Part shown: in pieces, positions 7,549 through 15,180 of the stretch
Layout of the letters: each line of letters starts with the position of its first letter
Numbering within the stretch: position 1 is the stretch's first letter
Source of the DNA: JAICUF01 sp038250675
GTDB taxonomy: Bacteria > Gemmatimonadota > Gemmatimonadetes > Gemmatimonadales > GWC2-71-9
Length of the DNA: 64,000 nt
Reading direction: 5' to 3'
Assembly: GCA_038250675.1 (NCBI GenBank)
Contig: JBBSCB010000008.1
Span: 1 to 64,000 of the forward strand
Translations under genes and position numbers: made by a program
The notes under the pieces: model-generated
What the model was told of the DNA's origin: nothing
Seen by the model: the letters and a program-made list of their open reading frames with translations, nothing else
Databases searched by the model: none

Positions 7549-9609
7549 TCACCGGCGAATGGTACGGATCAAGTCTCCCTGCGTCACGCGGAGGAGCGGG
7601 CCGATGTTGCCGACCACCCGTCCAAAGACGGTGTAGATGCCGTCGAGGTGTGGCTGGGGACTGAGATTGATGAACCACTGTCCGGCGCCCGTGTCGGGTC
7701 CCGAGAGCGCCATCCCGACGACGGGAACGTCGTATCGGACCCGATTGATCTCGTCGCGGATGGCGCCGCCCGGGCTGCCCCACCCGTCCCCGCGGCGATC
7801 GCCGTCCTGGATGACGAAGTTCGGCACCACCCGGTGCCACCGATTGCCGTCGAAGTAGTGGCGATCCACCAGCCCGAGAAAGTTGGCGACGGTCAGCGGC
7901 GCGTCCGGGCCGAGCAGCTCGATCTCGATGTTGCCGCGGTCCGGCATTTCGATGATCACATGCGGGCGGCTCACGTCCTCCGCGCCGTAGATGTAGCGCC
8001 GCACCACCTCGCGATAGTCCTGCAGGGTGCGACCGGTGGCGATGGGATATGCCGGCCCCCAGCGGCGGGCGGCGGCGGGCCACGCTGTCGCGGCCCATCG
8101 GCGAAGCAGGTAGTTCTCGGGACGCGACGTCCGGTTGAGAAACGCCGCGTCCACCCGGAGCCGACCATCGTCGGAGCCGCTGGCCACAGCCGCCAGTGCA
8201 CTCAGTGTCGAGATCGCTGCCTCGGGAAACGAGTCACGGGCGGCGGCCGCATACGCGGCGGCCAGGGCCGGGACATCCGTGAGCGACGGTGCGGCCGCCA
8301 GCACATCAGCCGCGATGCTCCGGACCGCGGCGTCACCGCTGCCGAGGTGCGCCCGCGCGGCGTCGACCAGCTCGGGGGTGGGCTTGGGGACGTCACCGCT
8401 CCATGTCTGCAGCGCGGCGGCGACCACGCGCTGGTCGGGATCGGAGAGGAACGGGTCGAGATCGGCCCCCATGACCTGGGCCGCCTGCGCGGCCACGGCG
8501 CGGTCGCGCCAGTCGGCGCCGGTCCGCCACTCGGTGAGCGCGGCGCGTGCGGCCGCCGTATCGATCCGGGCGAGCGACAACATCGCCTGGGAACGCACGC
8601 CGAACGGGTCGTGACTGGCCAGCGTGCGCTGGAGTGCCGTGACGGCATCCGCACCGCCCATGTCGGCCAGCGTGGCGGCGGCCTGAACCCGCACGTTCGG
8701 CGCCGGGTCGCTGAGGCGGCTGACGACAACACCGACCGACCGGGACGAGTGAAAGGTGCCCAGCGCGCGCAGGGCGTTCACGCGGACGCCGGCGTCGGCG
8801 TCATCCGCGGCGCGGGCCGCAAGATCGGCGAGCGGATCCGGCGGCATGCCGGCGGAATCGGCATAGTCGCGGGTGAGGCCGCGCACCGCCGCGGCGCGAA
8901 CGAGCGGGCTCGCGTCGTGGACCGCGGACGTCAGTCGATCGGCGGCCGACGGCGCCCGCAGGCGCACCAGCGAATAGACCGCGCCGTAGCGGATGACCTC
9001 GTCCGAATCCGCCGTGAGGGGCAACAGGTCCGCGACCGGCGCCATGCGGCGCAGCCGCCATGCCTCCAGCGCAATCTGACGTACCAGCGACGCGCGATTG
9101 ACCAGCGGCAGCGGCTCCCGGCTTTGCAGCACGGCACCCAGAAAGCCGGCCGCCGTGCTCCCGCCAATCCGCGCCAGGGCGGTGACGGTCTCCACGGCGG
9201 AGGGGCCGTCGATCGCCGGCGGCGTGCGGAGCCGTGCGATGAGCGGACCGACGGCACTCGTGTCACCAAGCAGGCCGAGCGCAAAGACGGCGGACACGCG
9301 CACGGTGCTGTCCTGGTCCACCAGCAGCGTCACAAGCAACGCCACGCCCCGGGGATCTCCCAGTCGCCCCACCGATAGTGCGGCTACGCGCCGCACCACC
9401 GAATCCGGCGCGGAAAGCGCGGCCCGCAATGCGGGGCCGTCCCACGCGCGGGCGTCTTCGGCAGCGAGCACCGTTGCCAGTGCCTCCACCGATCCGCCCG
9501 CCTGAGCGTGCAGCGATCGGGCGGCGGCCGGCGTGGCGGCGGCCAGCAGCGTGAGGAGGGAGACGGCCCAACGTCGCACGTGGAGGTCCCGCGAAGAAAG
9601 GTGAGCCAT
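7549..9609 (-). CDS. Exported HEAT-repeat protein with C-terminal cyclophilin (peptidyl-prolyl isomerase) domain
   Basis: This encodes 686 residues. A basic, hydrophobic N-terminus ending at LHAQ is a signal peptide. Residues about 40-490 are built of HEAT-like helical pairs of about 30-35 residues (for example DSVVRRVAALSVGRLGD and DPAPNVRVQAAATLADMG). Residues about 548-686 are a complete cyclophilin: WHRVVPNFVIQDGD carries the catalytic Arg, Phe and Gln, followed by GQWFINL and HLDGIYTVFGRVVG. Peptidyl-prolyl isomerases of this kind help fold periplasmic proteins. The HEAT array may be a client-binding or docking scaffold, which is inference. Its ATG shares one base with the stop of the thioesterase gene upstream, and it is followed after seven bases by the large barrel gene. 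Confidence 0.9.
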   Translation of the reverse strand: MAHLSSRDLHVRRWAVSLLTLLAAATPAAARSLHAQAGGSVEALATVLAAEDARAWDGPALRAALSAPDSVVRRVAALSVGRLGDPRGVALLVTLLVDQDSTVRVSAVFALGLLGDTSAVGPLIARLRTPPAIDGPSAVETVTALARIGGSTAAGFLGAVLQSREPLPLVNRASLVRQIALEAWRLRRMAPVADLLPLTADSDEVIRYGAVYSLVRLRAPSAADRLTSAVHDASPLVRAAAVRGLTRDYADSAGMPPDPLADLAARAADDADAGVRVNALRALGTFHSSRSVGVVVSRLSDPAPNVRVQAAATLADMGGADAVTALQRTLASHDPFGVRSQAMLSLARIDTAAARAALTEWRTGADWRDRAVAAQAAQVMGADLDPFLSDPDQRVVAAALQTWSGDVPKPTPELVDAARAHLGSGDAAVRSIAADVLAAAPSLTDVPALAAAYAAAARDSFPEAAISTLSALAAVASGSDDGRLRVDAAFLNRTSRPENYLLRRWAATAWPAAARRWGPAYPIATGRTLQDYREVVRRYIYGAEDVSRPHVIIEMPDRGNIEIELLGPDAPLTVANFLGLVDRHYFDGNRWHRVVPNFVIQDGDRRGDGWGSPGGAIRDEINRVRYDVPVVGMALSGPDTGAGQWFINLSPQPHLDGIYTVFGRVVGNIGPLLRVTQGDLIRTIRR

Positions 9610-10037
9610 CAGAGGCGGACCGGGTCCGGCACCGGCGCGAGCAGGGCTCGGACCGCGTCCGGCAGCCGGGTGAGGGACATTGCCGCGTCGAGGGCGAGCA
9701 TGTCGGTCACGGCGGTCGCCAGCAGCGTGCCGGATTCGGCGTGCTCGACGGCATAGCCGAACGTGACCCGGCGCGACGCCAGCTCCCGCACCCAGCAGCG
9801 GATCCGGATGGGGTCATCGTAGCGCGCGGCCTGACGGTAGCGCATCGACAGCTCGGCCACGACCAGTCGGAACCCCATCGCCTCAAGCTCCCGGTAACTC
9901 ATGCCGGCCTGCCGGAGGTAGTCGGTCCGCGCGATATCCAGCCAGACCAGGTACCGGGCATGATAGACCACGCCCATCTGGTCGGTTTCCGAGTAGTTGA
10001 CGCGCAGGTCGACGGTGGTCACACCGGGCAGTTTCAT
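9609..10037 (-). CDS. ybgC: YbgC-like hotdog acyl-CoA thioesterase
   Basis: This encodes 142 residues. The ATG at 10037 gives the family N-terminus (LRVNYSETDQMGVVYHARY, then WLDIARTDYLR), with the Asp of the YbgC catalytic motif and the HxxY-W-AR pattern. The protein is a 4-hydroxybenzoyl-CoA thioesterase-type hotdog fold that hydrolyses short or medium acyl-CoA or acyl-ACP. In proteobacteria YbgC is linked to the Tol-Pal system, but no tol genes are visible here. The gene leads the minus-strand unit running into the HEAT-cyclophilin gene, and is divergent (73 bp) from the LpxH-like gene. Confidence 0.88.
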   Translation of the reverse strand: MKLPGVTTVDLRVNYSETDQMGVVYHARYLVWLDIARTDYLRQAGMSYRELEAMGFRLVVAELSMRYRQAARYDDPIRIRCWVRELASRRVTFGYAVEHAESGTLLATAVTDMLALDAAMSLTRLPDAVRALLAPVPDPVRL

Positions 10038-10075
10038 GGGAAGGTGACGCTCCGAAGCGCGCGGGTCGCACGCCG

Positions 10076-10105
10076 TTGCGGGGCTCGCGGGGCCACCGGT
10101 AAGTT
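10076..10105 (+). promoter_or_regulatory. Possible promoter for the LpxH-like gene, giving a leaderless transcript
   Basis: TTGCGG at 10076-10081 and TAAGTT at 10100-10105 are 18 bases apart. The -10-like box ends only five bases before the GTG start at 10111, and no Shine-Dalgarno sequence precedes that GTG. If the promoter is real, the message would start at or next to the start codon. The match to consensus is moderate and this is an inference from spacing. Confidence 0.3.
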
Positions 10106-10110
10106 GTGCC

Positions 10111-10845
10111 GTGCCCGCGGACTCCCTGGTCATCGTTTCAGACGCGCACCTCGAATCGGCCCCCACGGCGATCGATGCGGCGCTGTTTTCGTTTCTGGAC
10201 CGGGTCCCCGCCCTGGGAGATGCGCTCCTGATCAACGGCGACCTGTTCCACTTCTGGTTTGCCTACCGACGGGCGATCCCCCGCCATGCATTCCCCGTCG
10301 CGGCACGGATCGCGGCCGTCGCACGCACTGTCCCGGTGATGATCGTGGGCGGCAACCATGACCGGTGGGGCGACGCATTTTGGGGCGAGCAGCCCGGCGT
10401 GACCTTCGGGGCGCGGGAACTGCCATTCTCGGTGGGCGGGCGTCGGGGACTTGCCATCCACGGTGACGGACTCAATCACGGCTGGGGGCCCCGCCGCCTG
10501 GCCCAGCGGATCGTCAGTCATCGCGCCACCTCGGCCCTCTACCGGCTGATCCATCCCGACCTCGGCCTGCCGCTCGCCGACGTCGCCGCACCGCTGCTGG
10601 GCGGCCCCCCCGCCACCGGCGAGCGTCGCCGCCGACACACCGCCGACCAACGGAGCTGGGCGGAGCGAGCGCTCGAGCGGGACCCGACGCTCGACCTGCT
10701 GGTAATGGGCCACACCCACGAGCCGGCGCTGCTGCGGCGACCTGACGGACGCGAGTACGTCAATCCCGGCGCGTGGGCAGAGGGTTATCGCTATGCGGTG
10801 TCGACGGCATCGGGCACCACCCTTCACAGCATGGATGGCGACTAG
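10111..10845 (+). CDS. LpxH-like metallophosphoesterase (UDP-2,3-diacylglucosamine hydrolase family)
   Basis: This encodes 244 residues from a GTG start. All calcineurin-like metal-binding blocks are present in order: SDAH (Asp11, His13), NGDLFHFW (Asp44), GGNHDRW (Asn82, His83), HGDG (His117) and GHTHEP (His201, His203). Length and blocks fit the LpxH/YbbF group, which removes UMP from UDP-diacylglucosamine in lipid A synthesis. GDLFHFW differs from the strict LpxH motif GDLFEXW, so a lipid A role is likely but not certain. The stop codon TAG shares the palindrome CTAG with the stop codon of murI on the other strand, leaving no room for a separate terminator. Confidence 0.8.
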   Translation: MPADSLVIVSDAHLESAPTAIDAALFSFLDRVPALGDALLINGDLFHFWFAYRRAIPRHAFPVAARIAAVARTVPVMIVGGNHDRWGDAFWGEQPGVTFGARELPFSVGGRRGLAIHGDGLNHGWGPRRLAQRIVSHRATSALYRLIHPDLGLPLADVAAPLLGGPPATGERRRRHTADQRSWAERALERDPTLDLLVMGHTHEPALLRRPDGREYVNPGAWAEGYRYAVSTASGTTLHSMDGD

Positions 10846-11642
10846 CCCAGCGGCACGACCTCGGCGCGGGTCAGCCGCTCGCCGATGAAGCGGGCGCCGA
10901 CGGCGCGAAACCGCGCCTCATCGTCACTCACCGCAAATCGATGAACCGCCTCGGCACCGGCCGCCGCCGTGAGGGATTCCCGCCGCAGCACCTCCTCTAC
11001 CACCCGTGCCGTCTCCGCCCCGCTGTCGATGAGCACCACGTCCGGCCCCATGACATCAGCGAGGAGCGGCTTCAACAGCGGGTAGTGGGTGCACCCCAGC
11101 ACCAGCGCGCCCACGCGGTGCGCACGGAGCGGCTCGAGGTACTCGGCCGCGATGAGCCGCGCCGCGGGATGCTCGAACCAGCCCTCCTCCACCAGCGGGA
11201 CAAAGAGCGGGCAGGCGTGCTGCTCGACCAGCGCGTCCGGCGCACGCGAGCGGATGGCGCGGCCATATGCGTCGCTGGCGATGGTGCCGGCCGTCCCGAT
11301 GACGCCGATCGGCCGCCCCGCCGCCGCCGCGACCGCCGCGCGTGCGCCGGGCTCGATCACACCGATGACCGGCACCGGCGATGCAGCGCGGAGCGCGTCG
11401 AGCGCATGGGCGGTGCTCGTGTTGCAGGCGATGACGACCGCCTTGACGCCCTGCGCCAGGAGCCACTCGAGAATCTCGAGACTGTAGCGGCGCACGGTCT
11501 CCGGCGATTTGGGACCGTACGGCACGCGCGCCGTATCGCCGAAGTAGACGGTGGATTCGCCGGGAAGCCGCTCGTAGACGGCGCGGGCCACCGTGAGCCC
11601 GCCGATACCGGAGTCGAAGATGCCGATCGGTGCCTGATTCAT
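10842..11642 (-). CDS. murI: Glutamate racemase
   Basis: This encodes 266 residues. It converts L- to D-glutamate for peptidoglycan. The ATG at 11642 gives the classical N-terminus PIGIFDSGIGGLTVARAV. Both catalytic cysteines are present in their motifs: VIACNTSTAHAL in the first half and LGCTHYPLL in the second. The substrate-site stretch GDTARVPYGPKS is intact. A longer frame upstream of 11642 is out-of-frame translation of the neighbouring gene and is not used. The start overlaps the stop of the DUF5683-like gene by four bases (ATGA). The 3' end overlaps the convergent phosphoesterase gene within CTAG. Confidence 0.96.
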   Translation of the reverse strand: MNQAPIGIFDSGIGGLTVARAVYERLPGESTVYFGDTARVPYGPKSPETVRRYSLEILEWLLAQGVKAVVIACNTSTAHALDALRAASPVPVIGVIEPGARAAVAAAAGRPIGVIGTAGTIASDAYGRAIRSRAPDALVEQHACPLFVPLVEEGWFEHPAARLIAAEYLEPLRAHRVGALVLGCTHYPLLKPLLADVMGPDVVLIDSGAETARVVEEVLRRESLTAAAGAEAVHRFAVSDDEARFRAVGARFIGERLTRAEVVPLG

Positions 11643-12175
11643 CGGACGCGAATCGGAATCGTGGCTGAGGCGCCGATGCCGCCCGGCGTGGCCCGGATGC
11701 GAAGATCGCCGGGGAAATCCCACAGATGCGAGGCGACGTACGCCTCCAGGCCCGCCATCAGGTGGTTGAAGCCCAGCAGCACGAGCCAGTCCTCGCGGGT
11801 GCGCTTGCGGGAGGTGACGAGCGCGGAGTCGGGCGAGTTGTCGGTCGCTCGCGCGACCTTCACGTCATGGATCGCCTTGACGCTCAGGCCGACGAGCGTG
11901 GCCTCCACGCCGGCAAAGACCAGGGCGGTGACCGGACGATGCAGCACGAGTTGCCCCCACCCGGGCAGAATGAACGAGCGCAGGAACGCGCCCCCGGGTC
12001 CGACGGGCGGCCGGGGCGCGGCGGGCGGGGCCACGGCCGGCTGCGCCGCCGGCTGGCGTGCCGCCGCTGCGCTGTCGACCGCCGGCGCGGCGCTGCTGTC
12101 CGGCGTCTGCGCCGGCGCCGCTGCGGGCGACGCGAGACCGAATGCGAGAATCAGTGGGATGACCGTCAGCCGCAC
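11639..12175 (-). CDS. DUF5683-like exported or membrane protein
   Basis: This encodes 178 residues from a GTG start at 12175, chosen because the product then opens with a signal peptide (MRLTVIPLILAFGLASPAAAPAQ). Next comes an Ala/Pro-rich spacer (about residues 24-55). A conserved block FLRSFILPGWGQLVLHRPVTA follows, with two hydrophobic helices near LVFAGVEATLVGLSV and DWLVLLGFNHLMAGLEAYV. The 'PGWGQ' block with two helices is the hallmark of DUF5683, a family of unknown function frequent in the FCB group. It is translationally coupled to murI and lies 33 bases downstream of tRNA-Sec. Confidence 0.75.
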   Translation of the reverse strand: MRLTVIPLILAFGLASPAAAPAQTPDSSAAPAVDSAAAARQPAAQPAVAPPAAPRPPVGPGGAFLRSFILPGWGQLVLHRPVTALVFAGVEATLVGLSVKAIHDVKVARATDNSPDSALVTSRKRTREDWLVLLGFNHLMAGLEAYVASHLWDFPGDLRIRATPGGIGASATIPIRVR

Positions 12176-12208
12176 GCGGGTACCGTACCTCGAATTGCGA
12201 ACGAAAGA

Positions 12209-12306
12209 TGGCGGGAGCGTGTGGGAATCGAACCCACCGGAGCTGTCGTTGACACCTCCATCGCGGTTTTGAAGACCGGCCGAACCACCAGGCCCGATCC
12301 GCCCCC
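12209..12306 (-). tRNA. selC: tRNA-Sec (anticodon TCA, selenocysteine)
   Basis: The 98-nt structure reads on the minus strand from 12306 to 12209. The anticodon loop CTTCAAA gives TCA, which reads UGA. The variable arm is very long: GGAG-G-TGTC loops through AAC back to GACA-G-CTCC, about nine paired positions with one G-G mismatch. The acceptor GGGGGCG pairs with CGCTCCC (one G-T), and an eighth G-A position lies beside a five-pair T arm GTGGG-TTCGATT-CCCAC. The discriminator is G and the 3' CCA is encoded. Long extra arm, TCA, G73 and extended acceptor together mark tRNA-Sec rather than a suppressor tRNA-Ser. No selA, selB or selD is visible in this window. Confidence 0.88.
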
Positions 12307-12324
12307 GGAAGCTGCCGACCGGAT

Positions 12325-12708
12325 TCAGCGCCCGGCGCGGCGAGCGATAACCTCGATTTCGACGTTGACGTTGCGCGGCAGCCCGGCGACGGCGACCGTG
12401 CTCCGGGCCGGGCGATGCTCGCCGAAGGCGCGGGCGTAGACGTCGTTCATCGCCTTGAAGTCCGCCATGTCGGTCAGAAAGACGGTGGTCTTCACCACGG
12501 CGCCGAGATCGGTACCGGCCGCGAGCAGGATGGCCCGCAGATTGGCGAACACCCGCTCGGTCTGCTCGGTGATCCCGCCGGGGACGATCTCGCCGCTGGC
12601 CGGCTCGAGGGCGATCTGGCCCGCGGTGAACACGAACCCGTCCACGATCGTCGCCTGACTGTACGGTCCGATCGCCTGCGGCGCCCGCTCGGTCGACACG
12701 AATTCCAT
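12325..12708 (-). CDS. ridA: RidA family 2-iminobutanoate/2-iminopropanoate deaminase
   Basis: This encodes 127 residues, the standard length. RidA trimers hydrolyse reactive enamine/imine intermediates released by PLP enzymes such as threonine dehydratase. Recognisable parts are APQAIGPYSQATIVDGFVFTAGQI at the N-terminus, the TTVFLTDMADF block, and RSTVAVAGLPRNVNVEIEVIA with the substrate-carboxylate Arg. A Shine-Dalgarno AGGAG lies upstream of the ATG. The gene follows fhs by 15 bases and precedes tRNA-Sec by 18 bases, so the tRNA may be cut from a transcript that includes this mRNA. Confidence 0.94.
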   Translation of the reverse strand: MEFVSTERAPQAIGPYSQATIVDGFVFTAGQIALEPASGEIVPGGITEQTERVFANLRAILLAAGTDLGAVVKTTVFLTDMADFKAMNDVYARAFGEHRPARSTVAVAGLPRNVNVEIEVIARRAGR

Positions 12709-12723
12709 GGTGCGACTCCTGAT

Positions 12724-14397
12724 CTAGAACAGTCCGTCGATGGTGCCGTCGGCGTGCACGCGCATCGCCTCGGCCGCGGGAATTCTGGCGAGTCCCGGCA
12801 TCGTCATAATATCCCCGGCGAGCGCCACGACGAAGCCGGCACCGGCCGACGGGTAGACGTCGCGAATGGTGATCCGGAACCCCGACGGGCGACCGAGCCT
12901 GGCGGGGTCGTCGGAAAATGAATACTGGGTCTTGGCCATGCAGACCGGCGTGGCACCGAGGCCCATGGCCTGGCACTGGGTGATCGCCTTGTCCGCGGTC
13001 GAGGTGTAGTCCACGCCGTCCGCCCCGTAGATCTCGGTGGCGATGGTCTCGATCTTGGCCTTGATCGGGAGCGCGTCGTCATAGAGTGGCCGGAAGGCGC
13101 CCTTCCCCTCGTCGAGGGTCACCAGGATTTCCCGCGCGACCGCCTCCCCGCCCTCGCCGCCGCGGGCCCAGACGTCGCTCAGCGCAGCGCGCGCGCCCCA
13201 CGCCCGGCACCCGTCCAGCACCAGGTCGATCTCCTCCTGGGTATCGGAGACGAAGCGATTGAGCGCCACGATCGACGGCACGCCGAACCGGGCGACGTTG
13301 CGGACGTGGGCCTCGAGATTGGCCATGCCGCGTGCGACCGCCGCGGGATCCGGCGTGCCCAGCGCGTCCTTGCGCACGCCGCCATGCATCTTGAGCGCGC
13401 GCACGGTGGCCACGATGACCGCCGCCTCGGGATTGAGATTGCCGAACCGGCACTTGATGTCGAAGAACTTCTCCGCCCCGAGGTCCGCACCGAATCCCGC
13501 TTCGGTGAGCACGATGTCCGCGAGACCGAGTCCGAGCCGCGTGGCCACGATGGAATTGCAGCCGTGCGCGATATTGCCGAACGGGCCGCCGTGCACCAGC
13601 GCCGGCCCGCCTTCGAGCGTCTGCACCAGATTGGGCTGCAGCGCGTCCTTGAGCAGCAGCGTCATCGCGCCGGAGGCCTTGAGATCGCCGGCGGTGACCG
13701 GCGTCTTCTCCCGCGTCAGGCCGACGATGATCCGCGCGAGCCGCGCTTCGAGATCCATGAGGTTCCGCGCCAGACAGAGGATCGCCATGATCTCGCTGCC
13801 CGGCACGATCACGAAGCGGTCCTCCCGGCTGGGGCCGCCGTTGATCCCGCCGAGTCCCACCACGATGGAGCGCAGCGCACGGTCGTTCATGTCGACGGTG
13901 CGCGGCCATGTGATGCGGCGCACGTCGATTCCCAGCGCGTTGCCGTGATGGAGATGGTTGTCCAGCAGGGCGGACAGCAGGTTGTGCGCCGACGCGATCG
14001 CGTGGAAGTCGCCGGTGAAGTGGAGGTTGATCTCGTCCATCGGCACGACCTGCGCGTAGCCGCCGCCGGCGGCACCGCCTTTGACGCCAAAGACCGGGCC
14101 GAGCGACGGCTCGCGGATGCAGACCATCACCTGCCGGCCCAGTCGCCTAAGCGCTTGCGCGACGCCGACCGTGACCGTGGACTTTCCCTCGCCGGCCGGT
14201 GTGGGATTGATGCCGGTGACGAGAACGAGCCGCCCGCGCGGCGGGTGCGCCGCCACCGCCTCCGCGGTGATCTTGGCCTTGTACCGCCCATATGGAAGGA
14301 AGTCGTCGGCGGTGAGACCGGCCTCAGCGGCGACGTCAGCGATGGGCCGGAGCCGGGCGGCCTGGGCAATGGCGATATCGGAGGGAACGGCAGTCAC
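12724..14397 (-). CDS. fhs: Formate-tetrahydrofolate ligase (10-formyl-THF synthetase)
   Basis: This encodes 557 residues, the family length. It joins formate to tetrahydrofolate using ATP, feeding one-carbon units to purine and fMet synthesis or the Wood-Ljungdahl methyl branch. The P-loop region TPAGEGKSTVTVGVAQAL (about residues 67-84) is intact, followed by REPSLGPVFGVKGGAAGGGYAQV and DFHAIASAHNLL, which are nearly invariant in the family. The start is GTG at 14397, overlapping the tatD stop (GTGA). No folD or other acetogenesis genes are adjacent, so a general one-carbon role is more likely than acetogenesis. Confidence 0.97.
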   Translation of the reverse strand: MTAVPSDIAIAQAARLRPIADVAAEAGLTADDFLPYGRYKAKITAEAVAAHPPRGRLVLVTGINPTPAGEGKSTVTVGVAQALRRLGRQVMVCIREPSLGPVFGVKGGAAGGGYAQVVPMDEINLHFTGDFHAIASAHNLLSALLDNHLHHGNALGIDVRRITWPRTVDMNDRALRSIVVGLGGINGGPSREDRFVIVPGSEIMAILCLARNLMDLEARLARIIVGLTREKTPVTAGDLKASGAMTLLLKDALQPNLVQTLEGGPALVHGGPFGNIAHGCNSIVATRLGLGLADIVLTEAGFGADLGAEKFFDIKCRFGNLNPEAAVIVATVRALKMHGGVRKDALGTPDPAAVARGMANLEAHVRNVARFGVPSIVALNRFVSDTQEEIDLVLDGCRAWGARAALSDVWARGGEGGEAVAREILVTLDEGKGAFRPLYDDALPIKAKIETIATEIYGADGVDYTSTADKAITQCQAMGLGATPVCMAKTQYSFSDDPARLGRPSGFRITIRDVYPSAGAGFVVALAGDIMTMPGLARIPAAEAMRVHADGTIDGLF

Positions 14398-15176
14398 GAG
14401 CGCTCCTGTGTGGGGGCGAGGCGGGCACCGAACAGGCGGACAGCGTTGGCGGTGACGGCGGCGGTCAACTCATCCTCCGCCATGCCGCGCACCACGGCCA
14501 CCCGCCGGGCGACGTGGACGACAAACGCGGGCTCATTGCGGCGACCGCGGAGCGGCACTGGCGCAAGATAGGGCCCGTCGGTCTCGACCAGCAGCCGGTC
14601 GAGCGGCGTCTCCCGCACGGCATCATCGAGGGTCCAGCTCCGGAAGGTGACCATGCCGCTGAATGAGATATAGTGGCCGAGCTCGATGGCGGTGTGGAAC
14701 AGCGGCATGCCGCTGCTGAACGAATGCAGGATGGCGCGCGTCCGGGGATGGGAGCGGAGCGCCGCCGCGACGTCGTCGTCCGCCTCCCGCGCGTGGATGA
14801 TGGCGGGGCGGCCGGCCGAGGCGGCGATGTCCAGCTGCGTGTCGAAGATCCGCCGCTGCACGTCACGCGACGAGTAATCGTAGTGGTAGTCGAGCCCCAT
14901 CTCTCCGGCCGCAACCACGCGCGGGTCCGCCAGGCGCTGTTCCATCCACGCGGCCGCGTCGGCGGTCCAGTCGGCGGCCGCGTGGGGGTGGACCCCAGCC
15001 GTCGCCGAGAGCGACGCGCAGGATGCAGCCAGCTCGAGCGCGCGATCGGCGGCCGCAACTGATTCGCCGACGACGACCACATGCCCCACGCCCTCCGCCG
15101 CCGCCCGCACCACCACGTCGGCACGATCGGCATCGTACGCCGCATCGCCCAGATGGCAGTGGGTGTCGACGAGCAC
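14394..15176 (-). CDS. tatD: TatD-family metal-dependent DNase
   Basis: This encodes 260 residues. It is a TIM-barrel metallohydrolase of the YcfH/YjjV/TatD group; members show 3'-5' exonuclease or D-aminoacyl-tRNA deacylase activity. The start is GTG at 15176. Motifs: DTHCHLGD (metal His pair), GVHPHAAADW, GEMGLDYHYDYS (bridging Glu), PAIIHAREADDD, and the C-terminal ETDGPYLAP with the catalytic Asp. It lies five bases downstream of the secF stop and overlaps fhs by four bases. Despite the name it is not a Tat export component. Confidence 0.94.
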   Translation of the reverse strand: MLVDTHCHLGDAAYDADRADVVVRAAAEGVGHVVVVGESVAAADRALELAASCASLSATAGVHPHAAADWTADAAAWMEQRLADPRVVAAGEMGLDYHYDYSSRDVQRRIFDTQLDIAASAGRPAIIHAREADDDVAAALRSHPRTRAILHSFSSGMPLFHTAIELGHYISFSGMVTFRSWTLDDAVRETPLDRLLVETDGPYLAPVPLRGRRNEPAFVVHVARRVAVVRGMAEDELTAAVTANAVRLFGARLAPTQERS

Positions 15177-15180
15177 GGGA

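Noticed and set aside
7450..9378. Long open frame (642 residues) on the plus strand opposite the HEAT-cyclophilin gene
   Set aside because: Arg/Gly/Ala-rich antisense frame with no signal peptide, motif or Shine-Dalgarno. The minus-strand gene has clear domains.
12209..12306. tRNA-Ser reading UGA (suppressor) as an alternative for the selenocysteine tRNA
   Set aside because: The 13-base-pair acceptor-plus-T-arm layout, G discriminator and TCA anticodon fit tRNA-Sec better, though an odd eighth acceptor pair keeps some doubt.
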